This document shows, one piece after another, positions 50,577 through 63,800 of a stretch of DNA of 64,000 nt (the stretch's first letter is position 1; every line of letters begins with the position of its first letter). The position numbers and the translations under genes were made by a program. This DNA is from Rhyacichthys aspro. Lineage: Eukaryota > Chordata > Actinopteri > Gobiiformes > Rhyacichthyidae. The stretch lies in NCBI GenBank assembly GCA_036850595.1, contig CM072158.1, positions 16,383,422 through 16,447,421 of the forward strand, given 5' to 3'. The notes beneath the pieces are model-generated. The model was not told the origin of the DNA and did no database searches. It saw only the letters and a program-made list of their open reading frames with translations.

Positions 50577-50579
50577 CAG

Positions 50580-51250
50580 TTAAAAGTCTGCTGATAAAGA
50601 TTGCCCGTTCGGCGAGGGAGCATTTTTCTTGACCCTCATCCAAACGGGGCGCCTGGAGAAGGTCATCTGAGATTTTCAATTTGGACTCCGAATTTACTCT
50701 TTCAGGTCTTCATTTGCCTCGTGTCTTTTATCCTTTTCTGTGATATTGCAATCCAGAGGCTCGCTGACCTCAGATGATATTGCACATATGAGAGAAGTGA
50801 AGTGCCCCGAGCAGAGATGATTGGAAGGGCACAGATTGGTCTCGCTGTTCGCTCTTCTTCATGTCTCGAGCTGTGGCGCGTGTGATCCGGCCAGGAACAC
50901 CGAGCCACGTCTGGGCTTGTTTTTACCTCAAGCCAAAAGGCGATGCAGATTTTGCCATTTACAAAGTCGCCTAGGGCTCACACAAAAGGGAAATGTGCAA
51001 AGCAAAAGCAGCTGGTCATGAATGCGACACTGACGGAGCCTAAACAAGCCCGCCGAAAATAAACAATATGACAAGTCTGACGGCAGCTGACAACCCGCGC
51101 TAATGAACTCCCCAGGTAAGGCTGCAGAGTCCGGGATGCACCTGCAGACCACACACAGCAACAGAGTCATTACCGGCTCCGACCGTGGCACATTCAAGAT
51201 GAACTGATTAGCAACAGACAAGTGAAACATGTCAGCAATGTGTACTCGTT
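50580..51250. promoter_or_regulatory. Candidate regulatory island, intron 2
   Basis: Adjoins the duplicated block at 50459-50576. Unique-looking sequence with GCGCTAATGAACTCCCC and TGACCTCAGATGATATTGCA. Candidate conserved noncoding element, from composition only. Confidence 0.25.
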
Positions 51251-54200
51251 TCACCTTGAAATGTTAAGGCTACATAGACTACACAGGGGTTTGTGTCAAG
51301 ACGGGGTTGGCTATGATGCAAGGCTGCAGAAATAATGTGTACAGTCAGTGGGTAGCCAGAGGGTCTTGCTGAAAGGAAAACTCAGGGAAATGCTGTATCA
51401 TAATGGCTGATCAGATAACAGGATTTATTACTGTATCTATAATATCTCTGACATCTCATTTTGCAATCTTAGCAAATTTCTTACTGCATGGAGACTTAGA
51501 CTATAACAAAACCTTAACAAGCCTTGAATAATGCATATTTTCTACCTGTAATCTGGCAACGTATCTTGGAGGATATATACATTTCAAAACCTGAACACCA
51601 CAAACACAGTTTTTTTTCTTCATCAGAATGTTGAGACAAATGTCCTAATTCATTTTATGAATTTATATTGTTCTTTTATTGAAAATAAGTTTGACTTCTA
51701 TATGATTATTTATCCCTTTGGAAAGCAGGTGCTGCACCACTGGGCACCATGATGATTTCTGACCTGGCTGGCTAAAAGATGACAGACAACCCGAATCAAA
51801 TCATGTGACCTAGATGCTAATCCCAGACAAGACTTTTGATAAATGCTAACTTGATTAGTAAAAATCTTTAAGCACACTCCCAATACAATGTTGTAAAGTT
51901 TGTATCCTGGTGCACAATGCCTGTTTAAGGGTTAACATAGCATAATCCACGTATAATCTTGCAGGTAAGGCCCAGAATGATTGACACTATTAAGCATTAG
52001 TTGAGTATTTGTAACTTAATTAATCCTTAATTCATCATTTACAAAGCATTAATCCAACATTAATAATCACTATTGAGTTAGAAACATTGTTATACATGTT
52101 TTGGTCTTAACAATAAACAAAATAAAATCAAGATTCTGTGTTATTAGCCTGTAATTGTCCAAAAATGTTTGTGTAAATTGTACTATTGCTGACAGTGCTA
52201 TGTTTTCCACAAAAATATATATCTAGAAATAATTTTATTGAGGCCAAATCTGCTTAACCACTCATTTAGATAAGCATTTTGTTTTTAGGGCAGGTTTTTA
52301 AAACATAGGCCAGTTTCAACACAGTGGCAGTTTTTATTATTCATGCTTTACCTGAACACAAATGCCACAAACAATCTTTGATTTGACAAGAAAGATGTCT
52401 AGACTTTCACACATCAGCAAAAATGAAAATCTTTTACATTTGAAGTTTTTGAAGGTGAAATCCTTTTATACCGATATAATAACTTCACAGTGAAACCAAA
52501 AGAGTTGGATTAGGTTTATACAACTAATTTAAATTATTCAATGTGACCTTTTTTGGAATTGATCAAAATGGATATCCCTGGTAAACAATGTGCACAGATG
52601 ATAATTCTACTGAATAAACTGATGAATAACAAATGCCCGGCAGTATTGTAAAACATACTCCGTTCTACGCTTTATACGAGGGACAGTTATTAAAACTTTG
52701 TTACATTACACCACACATGAACCCTGTAGTCAGAGGATTATGTAACATGGTAATATTACGTAATGCTCAATGCTCAATGTACGCCTAATTCCAGCGCTTA
52801 TGAAACAGGTCCTTTAAAATGAATACAACAACAGGAGCTTTTCATAATGACCCCTCCATATGGATCTGTTTTTAATGGAAAACACTCCAGCCATGATGGC
52901 CCTCAACTGGATTGAATGTGATTCCAGAACAGCGCATTACAAAACAGGTCATTATTCATTTAGATAAATACGTTAAATGTGTTAGAAGACTGATATCGCA
53001 CCATATCACAAAAGTAGCAGAGCTGGAACATGATGATTAGTAGCATTGTACTTCTGTGCTTGTGGCAAATCCATATAACCAACAGATGATCAGAAATGCA
53101 CAATAGCCTTTCTGTTTTATTTGTCAAATAAATTAAGAAAAATCAAGCCATCATTTTTCCCAAGCGTGGCGCCTGAGACAAAAACTGCCTCAAGTACGAC
53201 CTTCCAATATGAAAATATAAATTGTGCTGCTGTCAACAGTGTCTTTGTTTTATAATTGCCCACCACAAGCAAACTTGAGTTTGATTTTTTCCTTATTTGG
53301 TGAAGTTAGGTAGTCATTTGGTTGTAAATTACAGACTCATGTGGAAATAAGCAGCTAGAATGTTCCCTAAATCTAGTGTTAAAGAAGTGACTCTCAACTC
53401 CTGCTCCGATAACTCAAAGTCCAGTGGGGCTGACACAGATGTGAGTGGCTAATAGTGGACTCCGGTTGCTGTGGGAATCTTCTCCGTTGCACAAATCAAT
53501 AGTGCATTAGCAGCCGTCCAGCCATAGTGCGGACTAACGATCCTCCGCCCCTCCACCACATCTCGATGTACCCCGCCCCGACCTCTTCATCTTCCTTCTG
53601 CGATCTACCGTCTCATCACGCCTCCCTCCAGACCTTTTGGGGTGGAACTGGTCGTCATGTCTCATACGGTCATTTCTCTCTGGAGTTCCTTGATCATTTA
53701 GTAAACAGAGTGTGTCATTTCCTCACAATCCTGCTCCTCTCGCGTTGAGTTCAGCGAGTGGGACATGCTCATGGCACAGGTACAGTAACGGAGCCAGTTC
53801 TACCCCCGGAGGCACCCCCTGTCCTCGAGGCAATGATGAAATAAGGCACATTTACACTGTATTGATCTGAATACATCAGGCTTGAAACAAGTGTGGGTTT
53901 TGGAAAACGCTGGGGCCATATGTTTGTATATCTCTGCTCACTATCCAAAGAGTTATAAAACTTAAAATAACAGTAGTTTTAGATTAGTGCATACAGCTGC
54001 ATCTTTTTTACATTTACTAAACATTTCAGAGCTCAAATCCCAAGACACAAATGGGCCATGTTTGGAGGTCACTTCTATATGGTTTGTTACTCCTTATTGT
54101 ATTCTTATACATATACTTATAATAAATAAATACACATTCATTGAATATATTTTTTTCAATGTATATCATCACCTAGCATCTACACACTACAAAAAAAGAA

Positions 54201-54456
54201 CGCAAGGCAAACCGACATGCTTTGAAAATTTTTGAAAGAAAATGTAAATAAAAACATATATTTATCTATAAATAAATAGGTCACTTGTTGCTGCCCTTAG
54301 TTTTGCTGTATTACAGCTCATTGTTAAACTACTGTTAACTTTTGGTACATTGTCTTTTATGTTCTTTTTATTTTGAAAGCCACTTTAAGGTTAAGACAAG
54401 GAGCTTTTTTTTTTTAATATATATATTCCAGAAACACAACCAGAAAAGTCTAGTCG

Positions 54457-54475
54457 CTAAGTAAGTAAGTAAGTA
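54457..54475. repeat. (TAAG)n microsatellite
   Basis: Four to five TAAG units in intron 2. Confidence 0.9.
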
Positions 54476-56228
54476 TAAGTTAGACATAAAGAGCAGAATG
54501 TTATTTAGGCATTATTAGTGGAATACATATTTGAAATCTTTATTTAATATGAAGAAGTGAATAGTTTATCTGAATCAGTCAGAATTCATGGTCAGCGTAT
54601 TTCACAAAGTCATGTGTCAGTTCGACTCCATTCGAGGTGTATACATGCTGTTCAACAAAGCACATGAAGCTCGGAGACTACATCCAAACTCCTTTTATAT
54701 TTTATATATTTAGAGCGTGGCTATGGTGACCTTGTGTCCCTGTGGATGGGGATGTTGTTCCAAACTCAACAACAGTATTTTAAATAGTACCAGAAACTGA
54801 AACACATTTGTACTTGAATCTCATCACAGCTGCCATGTTACTGTTTTAATAAAGAAAAGGTGAATACAACAAGTGCAAGGCTGTTTTATTAGCAATGTGC
54901 TTATGTATCTGTAATGTACTTGTATGTACCTGTGTCTTAGCTCTACATAAATTAAGCCCCGGAAAAATCTAGCTTTCTGTAGCGCTTTAGTTTCTTAGTC
55001 ATTTACAATGCACCAAATCAGTTCCTGTTTTATGTATACAGTGGTCAGATAATTCTACTGTTTAAAAAAACATTTAATTATTTTAGAATTGTAAAGATAT
55101 TCACTTTTCATCATATCGATACTGCCAATGAATGATGGGAGATGTTGATCATTATCTCAATATGATGATTTCATTTTAGCACCTATAACTTAAAGTCACT
55201 CTGGGGTTGTGAGCAGGCAATTGAGCTGTGGTAATTGTAGGTAACTATTGACAGGTCATTGCAGTAACTTTTCCTTGACAATATGTTTCCAAGAACATAA
55301 AACGAAAGCCTTGTGTTAAAGTACAGGAACTCATAGATACAGCTTTTATATATTTTTCACCAGAGATCATCCAAGTATTTTATTATGTTTTCAGTCTTGA
55401 AACCTTGACCCAGTGCTGACTAATGCTGCACTGTGCTTTGCCCAATGCACTGGTAAAATGTGCTCTGCTGTAATACAAAATCACAAGCTTCAAAGAGCTG
55501 TGCTGCTCTTGTCATATTCATTGTAAAAGAGGCCTTTAAAACAGACGTCCATCTTCTGTCAAGTCTTTCAACAGTAATCATAGTCATAGTTCATGACATT
55601 AACTATATAATACCAGTGGTTTTCTTTATCTTGCTTCACAACTTCTCTGTTTTATTTCTATCATTTACTAAGGTGTGCATGCCTTTGCTAAGGTTAGCGC
55701 TGAGCGTGCCGTTGTTACAGCCGGGGCGCTTCTGTGGTTGCAGGTCGATGCTAATGTCATTTCCCTGCACATAGGCTTGTCAGGTTGGTAGACAGGCTCA
55801 AGGTAATGGGATTTGGACCCCGGAGGATTTCAATCTCACTTTAAAAGGCTCTTTACTTATCTTTAAGTTTTAAATAACACTGTAATATATATGTATTGAT
55901 TAGGGCCTGCGCTTGGTTACATTAAGTATAGTGCATGTACAGTACAAGGTGTGTGTGCATGCTAATGCGTAAAGAGAAAGACCTTTACACTTAGGATCAG
56001 TGAAAAAACAATCCAGGAATGAAAATGAAATGTGCATATACCATTCTACAATGACAGCTTTTAAAAAGAATTTTAATAGCTTGTAACCATGACAATTTCT
56101 ACTTGCAATATTTACTATGCAATTTTATGACACAGAGCTGTGTGTTAACATCACACCCCCAAAATACATACTTTATTTTTTGAATCTACAAATCTAAAGA
56201 ATCTGAAAAATATAAAGAAATAATATTA

Positions 56229-56276
56229 GAGGTTATCTACGGTTCCATTATGGCTCCTCTGTTATTTAATGTATTG
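56229..56276 (+). pseudogene. LINE reverse-transcriptase motif relic
   Basis: The plus-strand frame reads EVIYGSIMAPLLFNVL. This resembles the conserved non-LTR reverse-transcriptase block usually seen as GVPQGSVLGPLLFNIY. No longer frame continues on either side. A second relic with similar flanks is at 58287. The wider homologous stretch is about 56150-56415. Confidence 0.6.
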
Positions 56277-56739
56277 AAAAGAATTGTATATTCCTTTTGA
56301 TTTGCCACTGCGTCTTGAGGCACTGATTTAGCACTTTAAGTTTCATAAAAAGACAAACATTAATATTTATTGAATTGCTAAGAGGTATACTGATATTGTA
56401 TGCTTAATGGAACTGATTTGTTGACAAGCCATTTCTAGAAAACTGTTGTATTTAATCATGGGCTTTACTGTTCTTTTAGTTTATTGGGAATGAGTATATC
56501 AATAATGTTGTTGTTGTTTAATATTGTCTATTAAAATTATTAATATATGAATTTATCTTTTATTTTTATTCTTTAACGATTTTGCAGCAACTGAGGTATG
56601 TTTAAAACAGCCATAAACTTGGCATGTCTTATCGTGTGACTCACTCTGAATTGCCCTGTGCTTTAGAACTAAATATGTCTTGCCCTGCCTAAGAATAGTG
56701 CATCTGTAATGTAACAGGCTCCATCATGACTAGAACACA

Positions 56740-57400
56740 GCTATATCACAGACATCACGTCGTACAAAGAGGTTCGAGAAAGAGAAAACTGGCTACATCC
56801 TGTGAGTACAAGATGCATTACGCGGGCAACTTGAGAACTCAGGTTGAGTAACCCGAGGTGAAAGGACGGATTGATAAAAGTCACTCGGAAGGAGGCGTAC
56901 TCAGCCCAAGTCCTCCGCTCCTCGGCAAAGACAAACAGATCTTGCACTTCCCCGCAGCCCATCTCCTCTCGAGATAAGCCCGTTTCTTGGCTGTATTTGC
57001 CCTTCCAATGATAGCCGCCGTGACAAGTGGGTGGGAAGTTGGAGGGCAAGAGCCGAAAATGAGATTTCCATCAGTTGGTGCAGTGCGGATCTGCAGCATC
57101 TGTGTGGAAAGCAGCGTAGGACAGTCAGTGCTGGATGTGCCAAGCTGGATCAAGGCCCACTGCAGGTTCACCCACCTCCGCTCATGAAGTGATAAGACCC
57201 TATCTGTTGGGGGCCTGCTGTGAGCCACTGGCGGGTACGGAAAAGTACATCTGGAACATAGAAGCTACCATCTGGTCCGGATCACCTTCAAGCTGCAAAG
57301 TCCGAGACTTCACTTCCTTTGGCTGACCCAGGAACATATTGTCAACCTCGGTTAGAATAACAAAAACGCTGAGGAGAGCGATTCCAAACAACTGTGCCAT
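56740..57400 (-). pseudogene. Unidentified open-frame relic
   Basis: Minus-strand sequence starting with ATG at 57400 gives MAQLFGIALLSVFVILTEVD, a signal-peptide-like start, and stays open for 66 codons to a stop at about 57200. A second frame stays open just beyond (RVLSLHERRWVNLQWALIQL onward), and a third is open from about 57049 (FPPTCHGGYHWKGKYSQETG, then GCGEVQDLFVF). The frames follow one another, which fits a former coding sequence with frameshifts. I could not assign a family, saw no poly(A) trace, and cannot exclude chance. It lies in a relatively GC-rich part of intron 2. Confidence 0.3.
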
Positions 57401-58286
57401 TGCCGCTGACAGTAACAGTTAGCATTTGATCAGAGCACAGATGCTAATATTTTGTGCAGTAAAATCGCTGACAGCTGCAAGTTGATGGGCTTTTCGTTTT
57501 AAAAACTGCAAATGAAGCATAAAGGCGCAGATCTTAAAGGTTAAAAATTACAGTAACTGACTGGTTGACAATTCATCAGTGAGTTCAATACAGGACTTAG
57601 AATCGCTTGCAGCCATCCTCAGAGTGGCTCTCGTTTTTTATACGTCCAAAAGCATCCATTTTGACTCAAGATTAATGTCTCGTCTCCAAGGCAGCAATCA
57701 TTAACGTTTAACAGATGACACAAAAAGGATGTCTGAAAGCTTTTGAAGTGCTTTAAGGCCATGAATACAGTCACACAGATGAGAGCATATGATAAAACAT
57801 GTATGATCAGGTGTGAGATGAGATTAATAATGCCCTATCTGTCCTTTTCTTTGTTTGTGGTTTTTATTGTACCACCATCATGACAGTTCTGACACCTCTG
57901 ACCAAACACTGCACAAAATGAGCAGAGCTGGAATGCAATTGTAGCTGAGGCAGGACTAATAAACACAAGGTTTAGACTTTATTTTGACTGACAATGTGTC
58001 ATGCCTTGAATATGATAAGGTAGCAGGTATATCCTCATTTTTCCCCTGAGATTTGATATATAAAAATGTCCTATACAGCTATGTGGGCCATCTGGAAACA
58101 GGAATTAAATCATTACTGCAGGAGTCACATGACATTTTGGGGTTATATAGTCAGTCTGGCTATCTATGAAAAATTAATTGGGTAAGATTGGATGTTCAAT
58201 CTAAGTATGGCTTTTATAGCGCAGCACTATATTGGATATGCATTTAATTCTGATAAAATACTGGATCTGAAATGAAAATGACATTA

Positions 58287-58334
58287 GAGGTTCTCCAAGG
58301 CTCCATTCTGGCTCCACTGCTTTTTAATATACAT
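58287..58334 (+). pseudogene. LINE reverse-transcriptase motif relic, second copy
   Basis: The plus-strand frame reads EVLQGSILAPLLFNIH, closer to the GVPQGSVLGPLLFNIY block than the copy at 56229. Similar flanking words (AGCACTAATTTAAAGT against AGCACTTTAAGT, and TAATGGAACT in both) suggest the two are copies of one ancient element about 2 kb apart. Confidence 0.65.
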
Positions 58335-59379
58335 ACAACCCATAGCATCAAACTTAAGGCACTGTGCCAGCACTAATTTAAAGTCCAATAAAAATGATTC
58401 ATATGTTAATTAGTTGTATGCTAATCGTGTATGTCTAATGGAACTCAAAAACATACAACAATACAACAAAAATACTATTTAGTTTGATAACCTTGGCGTT
58501 TTTTTGTTTTGTTTTGTTTTTTGTCGTTTTGGTTTTTTTACCTTCCTGACAGTTTTAATTCTATAACATGATTCATTTTTGTTTAATTTTGTGATGTTTT
58601 ATTCTGTATTTTTTATTGGCTCTTTTTTAATTATCTAAATAGGGTTTGTTCATAATCTGATGACTGCAGAACTAAAGATATCTTACCTCAGATTAGAGCA
58701 ATCATATTGATAAATCTTAGACATCATGTAATTAACTATAATTGGTGGGAGTGCTTTGACTTTTAATATAATTTAGAGTTGAGGGCTTTCATGGCCACAG
58801 ACTCTATTTTGTATAATATTGACTAAAAGTACTTTTCATTATAGACACTGGTTAGCTGTATGTGGTAATGCAGGGTCACTGGAGCCAAATAGTGTATTCT
58901 TTATATAGAAAGTTTTGACACTTATCTTTGAAGAAAAACTCCCCCATTACAATAAAATAATATCATTCACCTGTGTCTAACTGAAGTCTTATTTTATCTT
59001 ATGATGCTAGTGGCCAACATCAGTTAAACTTAGAACAAGAGGGCAGAGCATGACAGGATTCTGATGTTTCAACATAGAACACAGTGAATCCATTTTGACA
59101 TTTTGCCCTTTCTGTGTCACATTGAATAAGAAGTATAATATGAATTTCTGTCATATAAAACAACTCAAAAATACTATACAATAAGGTAGGTGTTTAAAAT
59201 TGCAGTCTATATCTTGACCTTATTGTCTGAGGCCTTTGCTGTGGCACTAGAGGGCACACTAATGCAGCTCGCCAACTTCCACCAAGCCTTTTTAACTGAC
59301 AAAGCACCTGCATGTGTCCCTAATCCCCACCCGCCAACACACAGCACCCCTCCAGTATCCAAAAAAACTGGGGTGGTTT

Positions 59380-60130
59380 AAAATTTAAATTCGTCATTGT
59401 AAAGCAGGCCGTTATGTGACGGGCCCCTTTTCATTTCCCCTGTGGGACCCCGAGCGACTGACTAACGGCTTAACGTATCGCGCACAAAGCCGGGGTGTGT
59501 GTGTTATTCAAAATCAGCCCCGCTTCGACGCCATTGGCCAAAGAAATCACACAAAAACAGCCAATAGCATCGCTGCCGGATTTGAACGAACCAAACAAAA
59601 AGCAGCCCTTACTTCGGAGTTCATTTGCTTTCACTCACACGCTGGGACTGTTGCTCATTTAAATGTCATTGCTCGTCCCGACACAATTGAAAGACGTTTG
59701 TAATCCCTGGATCTTAATTTATATCCTGTGTGGCTGCAGTTTTAATGGTACAGCTTCCAGCAAATAAAGCCTTGGAAATTGAAATCAATAGTAATAAATC
59801 AGCATAATAAGCATCAGGAGCTGAAGTTTGAAGGGAAAACGCGGCTGTTCTCGAATCTATCATTTGACATTTATGAGCGGAACTCTTAATCCTGGGATTG
59901 GCTGGGAGCAGAGCCGTGTGACTGACTACAAATCATGGCAAAAAGTCGGGACAAATGTCCATAAAGGCGCCGCTAAAGCTGACCTCGCGCCCGGCAGCAG
60001 CCACGGGTCTGTAATTACAAACCCAGGTAGAGATGAAAAGTCTTGATTAGCGGCTACGAGGGGAATATTAGATGGCAGAGACATGAAGTGATTCTGGCCC
60101 GCGAAGCCAAAGTGCAGTAAAACGGAGAGC
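59380..60130. promoter_or_regulatory. Candidate regulatory island, intron 2
   Basis: Contains two CCAAT-type words (GCCATTGGCCAAAG, AGCCAATAGCATCG), GATTGGCTGGGAG and CTTGATTAGCGGCTACGAGG. Non-repetitive and relatively GC-rich. A promoter or enhancer is possible but not demonstrated. Confidence 0.25.
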
Positions 60131-61958
60131 ATTGTCTTAATGAGGTTTTTAGCGTAAAATGAAAAAAAAACGTGTGAATGGAAGGGAAGGAATCAAAGAA
60201 GGATTAGAGAGAACAAGGAGGTAAATAAAGAATGAAAGCTAAGTCTGTCCTTGTGGTGAGAACACTGCATCTCTTAGACGTAGAACATCGACATGAATCA
60301 TTCAACATCTTTTGAGAATAAAAGGAACGCTCCAACTTACATGGGACTATTTTATCCCAAGATGTTTTGTTTTGTGTGCACGATTAGTCCTCACAAACTG
60401 ATAAAGTGCCCCATCACTTTGTTACATAGAGTGTCATCAGTAACGCACACATTGTCTGAGAAAGATATGGTAAAAAGTTAAATAGCATTACAGGCACAAA
60501 TAGAGCAAAAAGATGAATTTGATAATGCCACGGATTTGGATGATTGATGCAGTCCTTCTTTATGCTCTGTTGTTCTTCACAGAAAGCTTTTTTAACCACT
60601 TTGTGGAGCCACCTCGGAAAAAACCCCGGGCTCTAAAATAAAGATATTACTTATTTACATACACCTTTACATTACTATCCCTCAACACTGTTTCGTAATT
60701 AACACTTTGAGGCACATCTGAGTAAAGTCCAGGCTCTAAACATAAAGATATTCACTTCATTATACATACACCTTCTACTAAGACCAGGACTAAAGCTAAA
60801 ACCAAACTTTATTCATGTTTATTATAATGGTCCATGAACCAAAGACTTTACATAATGATAATTTTAGATTTCAATTAAAAAAAAAATACTCTGAGACTCT
60901 CCAAGTACCATTCAAAAATGGTTTTCCTTGAATCTAAGAAAAGAAAATTGGGTACTTGTATCAGTGAGTGCTTAAAATGTGAAAACTGGTGTAGTGCAAT
61001 GGATTTAAACTGGTTTCCTCCAACAAAAGGTCACAAGGAAGGCATCTGGACATAGTTGGGAACAAAACAAACAAAATGTCTTCTACTTTTAAAGCTATGA
61101 CCAGATGCATTCTTAGATTTTCACAGAACGATTTTTTTCTCGAATTAATTGCAACACTCCCACTGTTTTAAAGTTTCAAAATCTGTGTGCCTGCTGTATC
61201 ACTGTTAATGCAGTAGACACAACTTCCCTGCAAACACCACAGTTAAACCAGACAGCCCAAGGATGACCTGTGCCAAATTGTGCCGTACCATCCCGACCTA
61301 GACCATCTCTCAGGAACACTTTGGCGGAACACTTTGCCGATGGAGTGTTATTCTTGTTGCAAATGCTGGAAAGTTACAAAGTGTTGCTTTAAGTGCTCTT
61401 TAAGAATAATGGAATGAAAAGCATCTAGTCTAAATGCAAAAACTCTTTCTGCAATTTTCTACTGAATGCCAGGATTGACTACAAACAAAAGAAATCTTTG
61501 GGCAAACAGCAGCAACCCCAAGATGGCTGTCTCATCGGGGGCTTTGATTTAGTTTGAAAAAGCTGCAGCAACAAATAAACTAGAACAGACACTGTTTTTC
61601 GTCCGGGCAGTCTGGGTAATTCCTTGTATTTTTTTTTCCCTTTCACTGACTCTCTGCTCCACTTGAACTTATCGCCAACAGCCCCCCAGCACAGTCCTGA
61701 AACGCCTGGACAACAATAGGCAGTGGCCGTTATAGTTGGGGAGAGGCGATGGAATTGAGAGTGGAAGGAGGAGGGGAGTTGGGCTTTTGTGGGAAAGTGA
61801 GGAGGGATTTCAAAGAGGGAGTCGGGCTTTGTTGTCCGGCTGCTGCCAACCGACGGGGGGAGCGACGCTCACAAAGGGTCCCAACAGACTGGAAACGAGG
61901 TGGCCAGCAGCGCACCAAATCCTCCATGGTGGTGATAGTCCACAAACAGAAACCAGAG

Positions 61959-61990
61959 GGAGGAGGAGGAAGAGGAGGAGGAGGAGGGGA
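61959..61990. repeat. (GGA)n purine tract
   Basis: GGAGGAGGAGGAAGAGGAGG-type run, strand-asymmetric. Open frames across it on both strands are low-complexity artefacts. Confidence 0.9.
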
Positions 61991-63339
61991 ACTGGGTCAA
62001 AAATCCAATTAATCCATGACAGAGCGGAGGGTTTGGGAAGATAGAAAAGGACAGTGCTGGAATACCGGTAGAGATGGGAAAACAATACACAGATGACCTT
62101 TGGCCTCTGTGTGTGAGAAAGAGTCTGGTATGTGGCAGGGGATTTATTTTGGATCAAGGTCAGAATGGATTTGCTGGAGAACAGTGGGTCTTACTGTAAC
62201 TATAACATGGCCCACATTGACAGAATTATCAAACTTACAATTAGGGAACTACTCCATGATAATGTTCAAGCAGATACTGGAATATCACATTTGAAAAAAA
62301 GACTTTAGCCAATCAGCATTCCTTTTTAAAAAGATTAGTGTTAAATGGGAACAAACTACAAAACTTACAGCGTTCTCTTTGCAACTCCAGAACCTCAACT
62401 ATCTAATAAAAGGCAGTGATATTGTATTATTTTATTTTATTTTTACGCTCCTTACGTTGGTCTTTATGAGTACCATACTTTTTATACAAGAAAGTTATGA
62501 AAGTCCTCTGAAATGTATTCCCTGGGATATGTATTTTGAACTTTCTTGGATTCCACTTTTCAAGTAAATTTCTAACATAAAGTTGTAAAATCTTGGGTGT
62601 TTTAACTGACACTTTTAGATTCTGCTAGCTTAAGGTTAATAATGAAACCCTAACCATAACCCTGTGTATCTGCGAGACCCCACACCACTACTTTAGTCAT
62701 GCTTTATGTTGAACTGAAACGATAAAGATAGTCCAATGATTTGTTTTTGTTTTTTTTTTACTTGGAGTTTGGAGGAAACATTTGGTTAAAGGAGTGATCT
62801 GTTTGTTTTTATACTGATTTTAAGTATGTATATGCCCATTAACATTTCAAAAATGATCCACTTGGTAGAAATCTTGTTGGACCAATACTAACTGTTTATC
62901 CATAATGGAGCTGGCTTTATGGAATGCTTCATTTCTCTGATTGGTTGTTTATCCAAATGTGTCCAAAGGCAGTTTATTCTTCATCTATTGGTAGTTCTTT
63001 CGTAAATCCAACTCAAACCTACAGCTACAAGACTAATTCTTTACCCAGACTAGTTCATTCTGACTTCAAATATGAGGCCAATTGTGTTTCTGTCCTTTAT
63101 CAAATCACTTTCGTTCTACGTGAGGATCCGCTGTGTGTGTGTGCTCTTCAAACCGTACACCAAGGAAATCTGACATTAATAATCTGGCCTAAATTCTGTC
63201 CCATTATCTCGCAGTACTCAGCCTGGTGGCATTTTTCCATGCGCCCAAAGAAAGGTATTATCAACTTTCCCAAATTGTACATAAAAAGCAACACAGAGTC
63301 CCTTTGTTTCATTCTGCTGATTAACTAAAAAGCTGAAGG

Positions 63340-63800
63340 CAAATCATAACATGGCCTCGCTTCCCTATCTTCTTAGACCTCTGCCGCACTAATCCGTTCG
63401 CAGCTTTGCACAAATCCCACTTTCTTTGGGCAACTTTCGGAGGCTGTCACTAGCGAGTGGGAAAAAGTGCGTGTGTGGGTCCCCCGGGGATGTGGAGATG
63501 TTAATGTGGGGCGAATGGGCTGCGACAGCGGGGCAACAGCAGGGATGTCAGCGGGGCTGTGGAGCAGACACTACGGGTGATAGGTGTCAGCCGCCAAGAT
63601 AAATAATGTAATGCCGACGGGATGTAATAGCAGCCGTATGATTCGGAGCGCTGACATTCCCGCCGAACGCTCGGGTCTAAGGCAAGATAAATGCACCGCC
63701 GCCAGCCGCCGCTCCCGGAGTCAGCAGCCCAGCGGAGACGGAGAAAGAATAGGCAATGGGAAAGAAATACAATGTAGAATTCATACTGAGAAGTGCCCGA
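63340..63800. promoter_or_regulatory. Candidate regulatory island, intron 2
   Basis: CG-containing, non-repetitive block (CCGACGGGATGTAATAGCAG, CATTCCCGCCGAACGCTCGG). I checked it for the missing first MAM exon and found none. Regulatory role is inference. Confidence 0.25.

Noticed and set aside
61736..62157. Several overlapping frames, one with a leucine-rich membrane-like run, considered as a signal-peptide exon
   Set aside because: The leucines come from the (GGA)n tract read on the other strand, and no MAM or start context follows.
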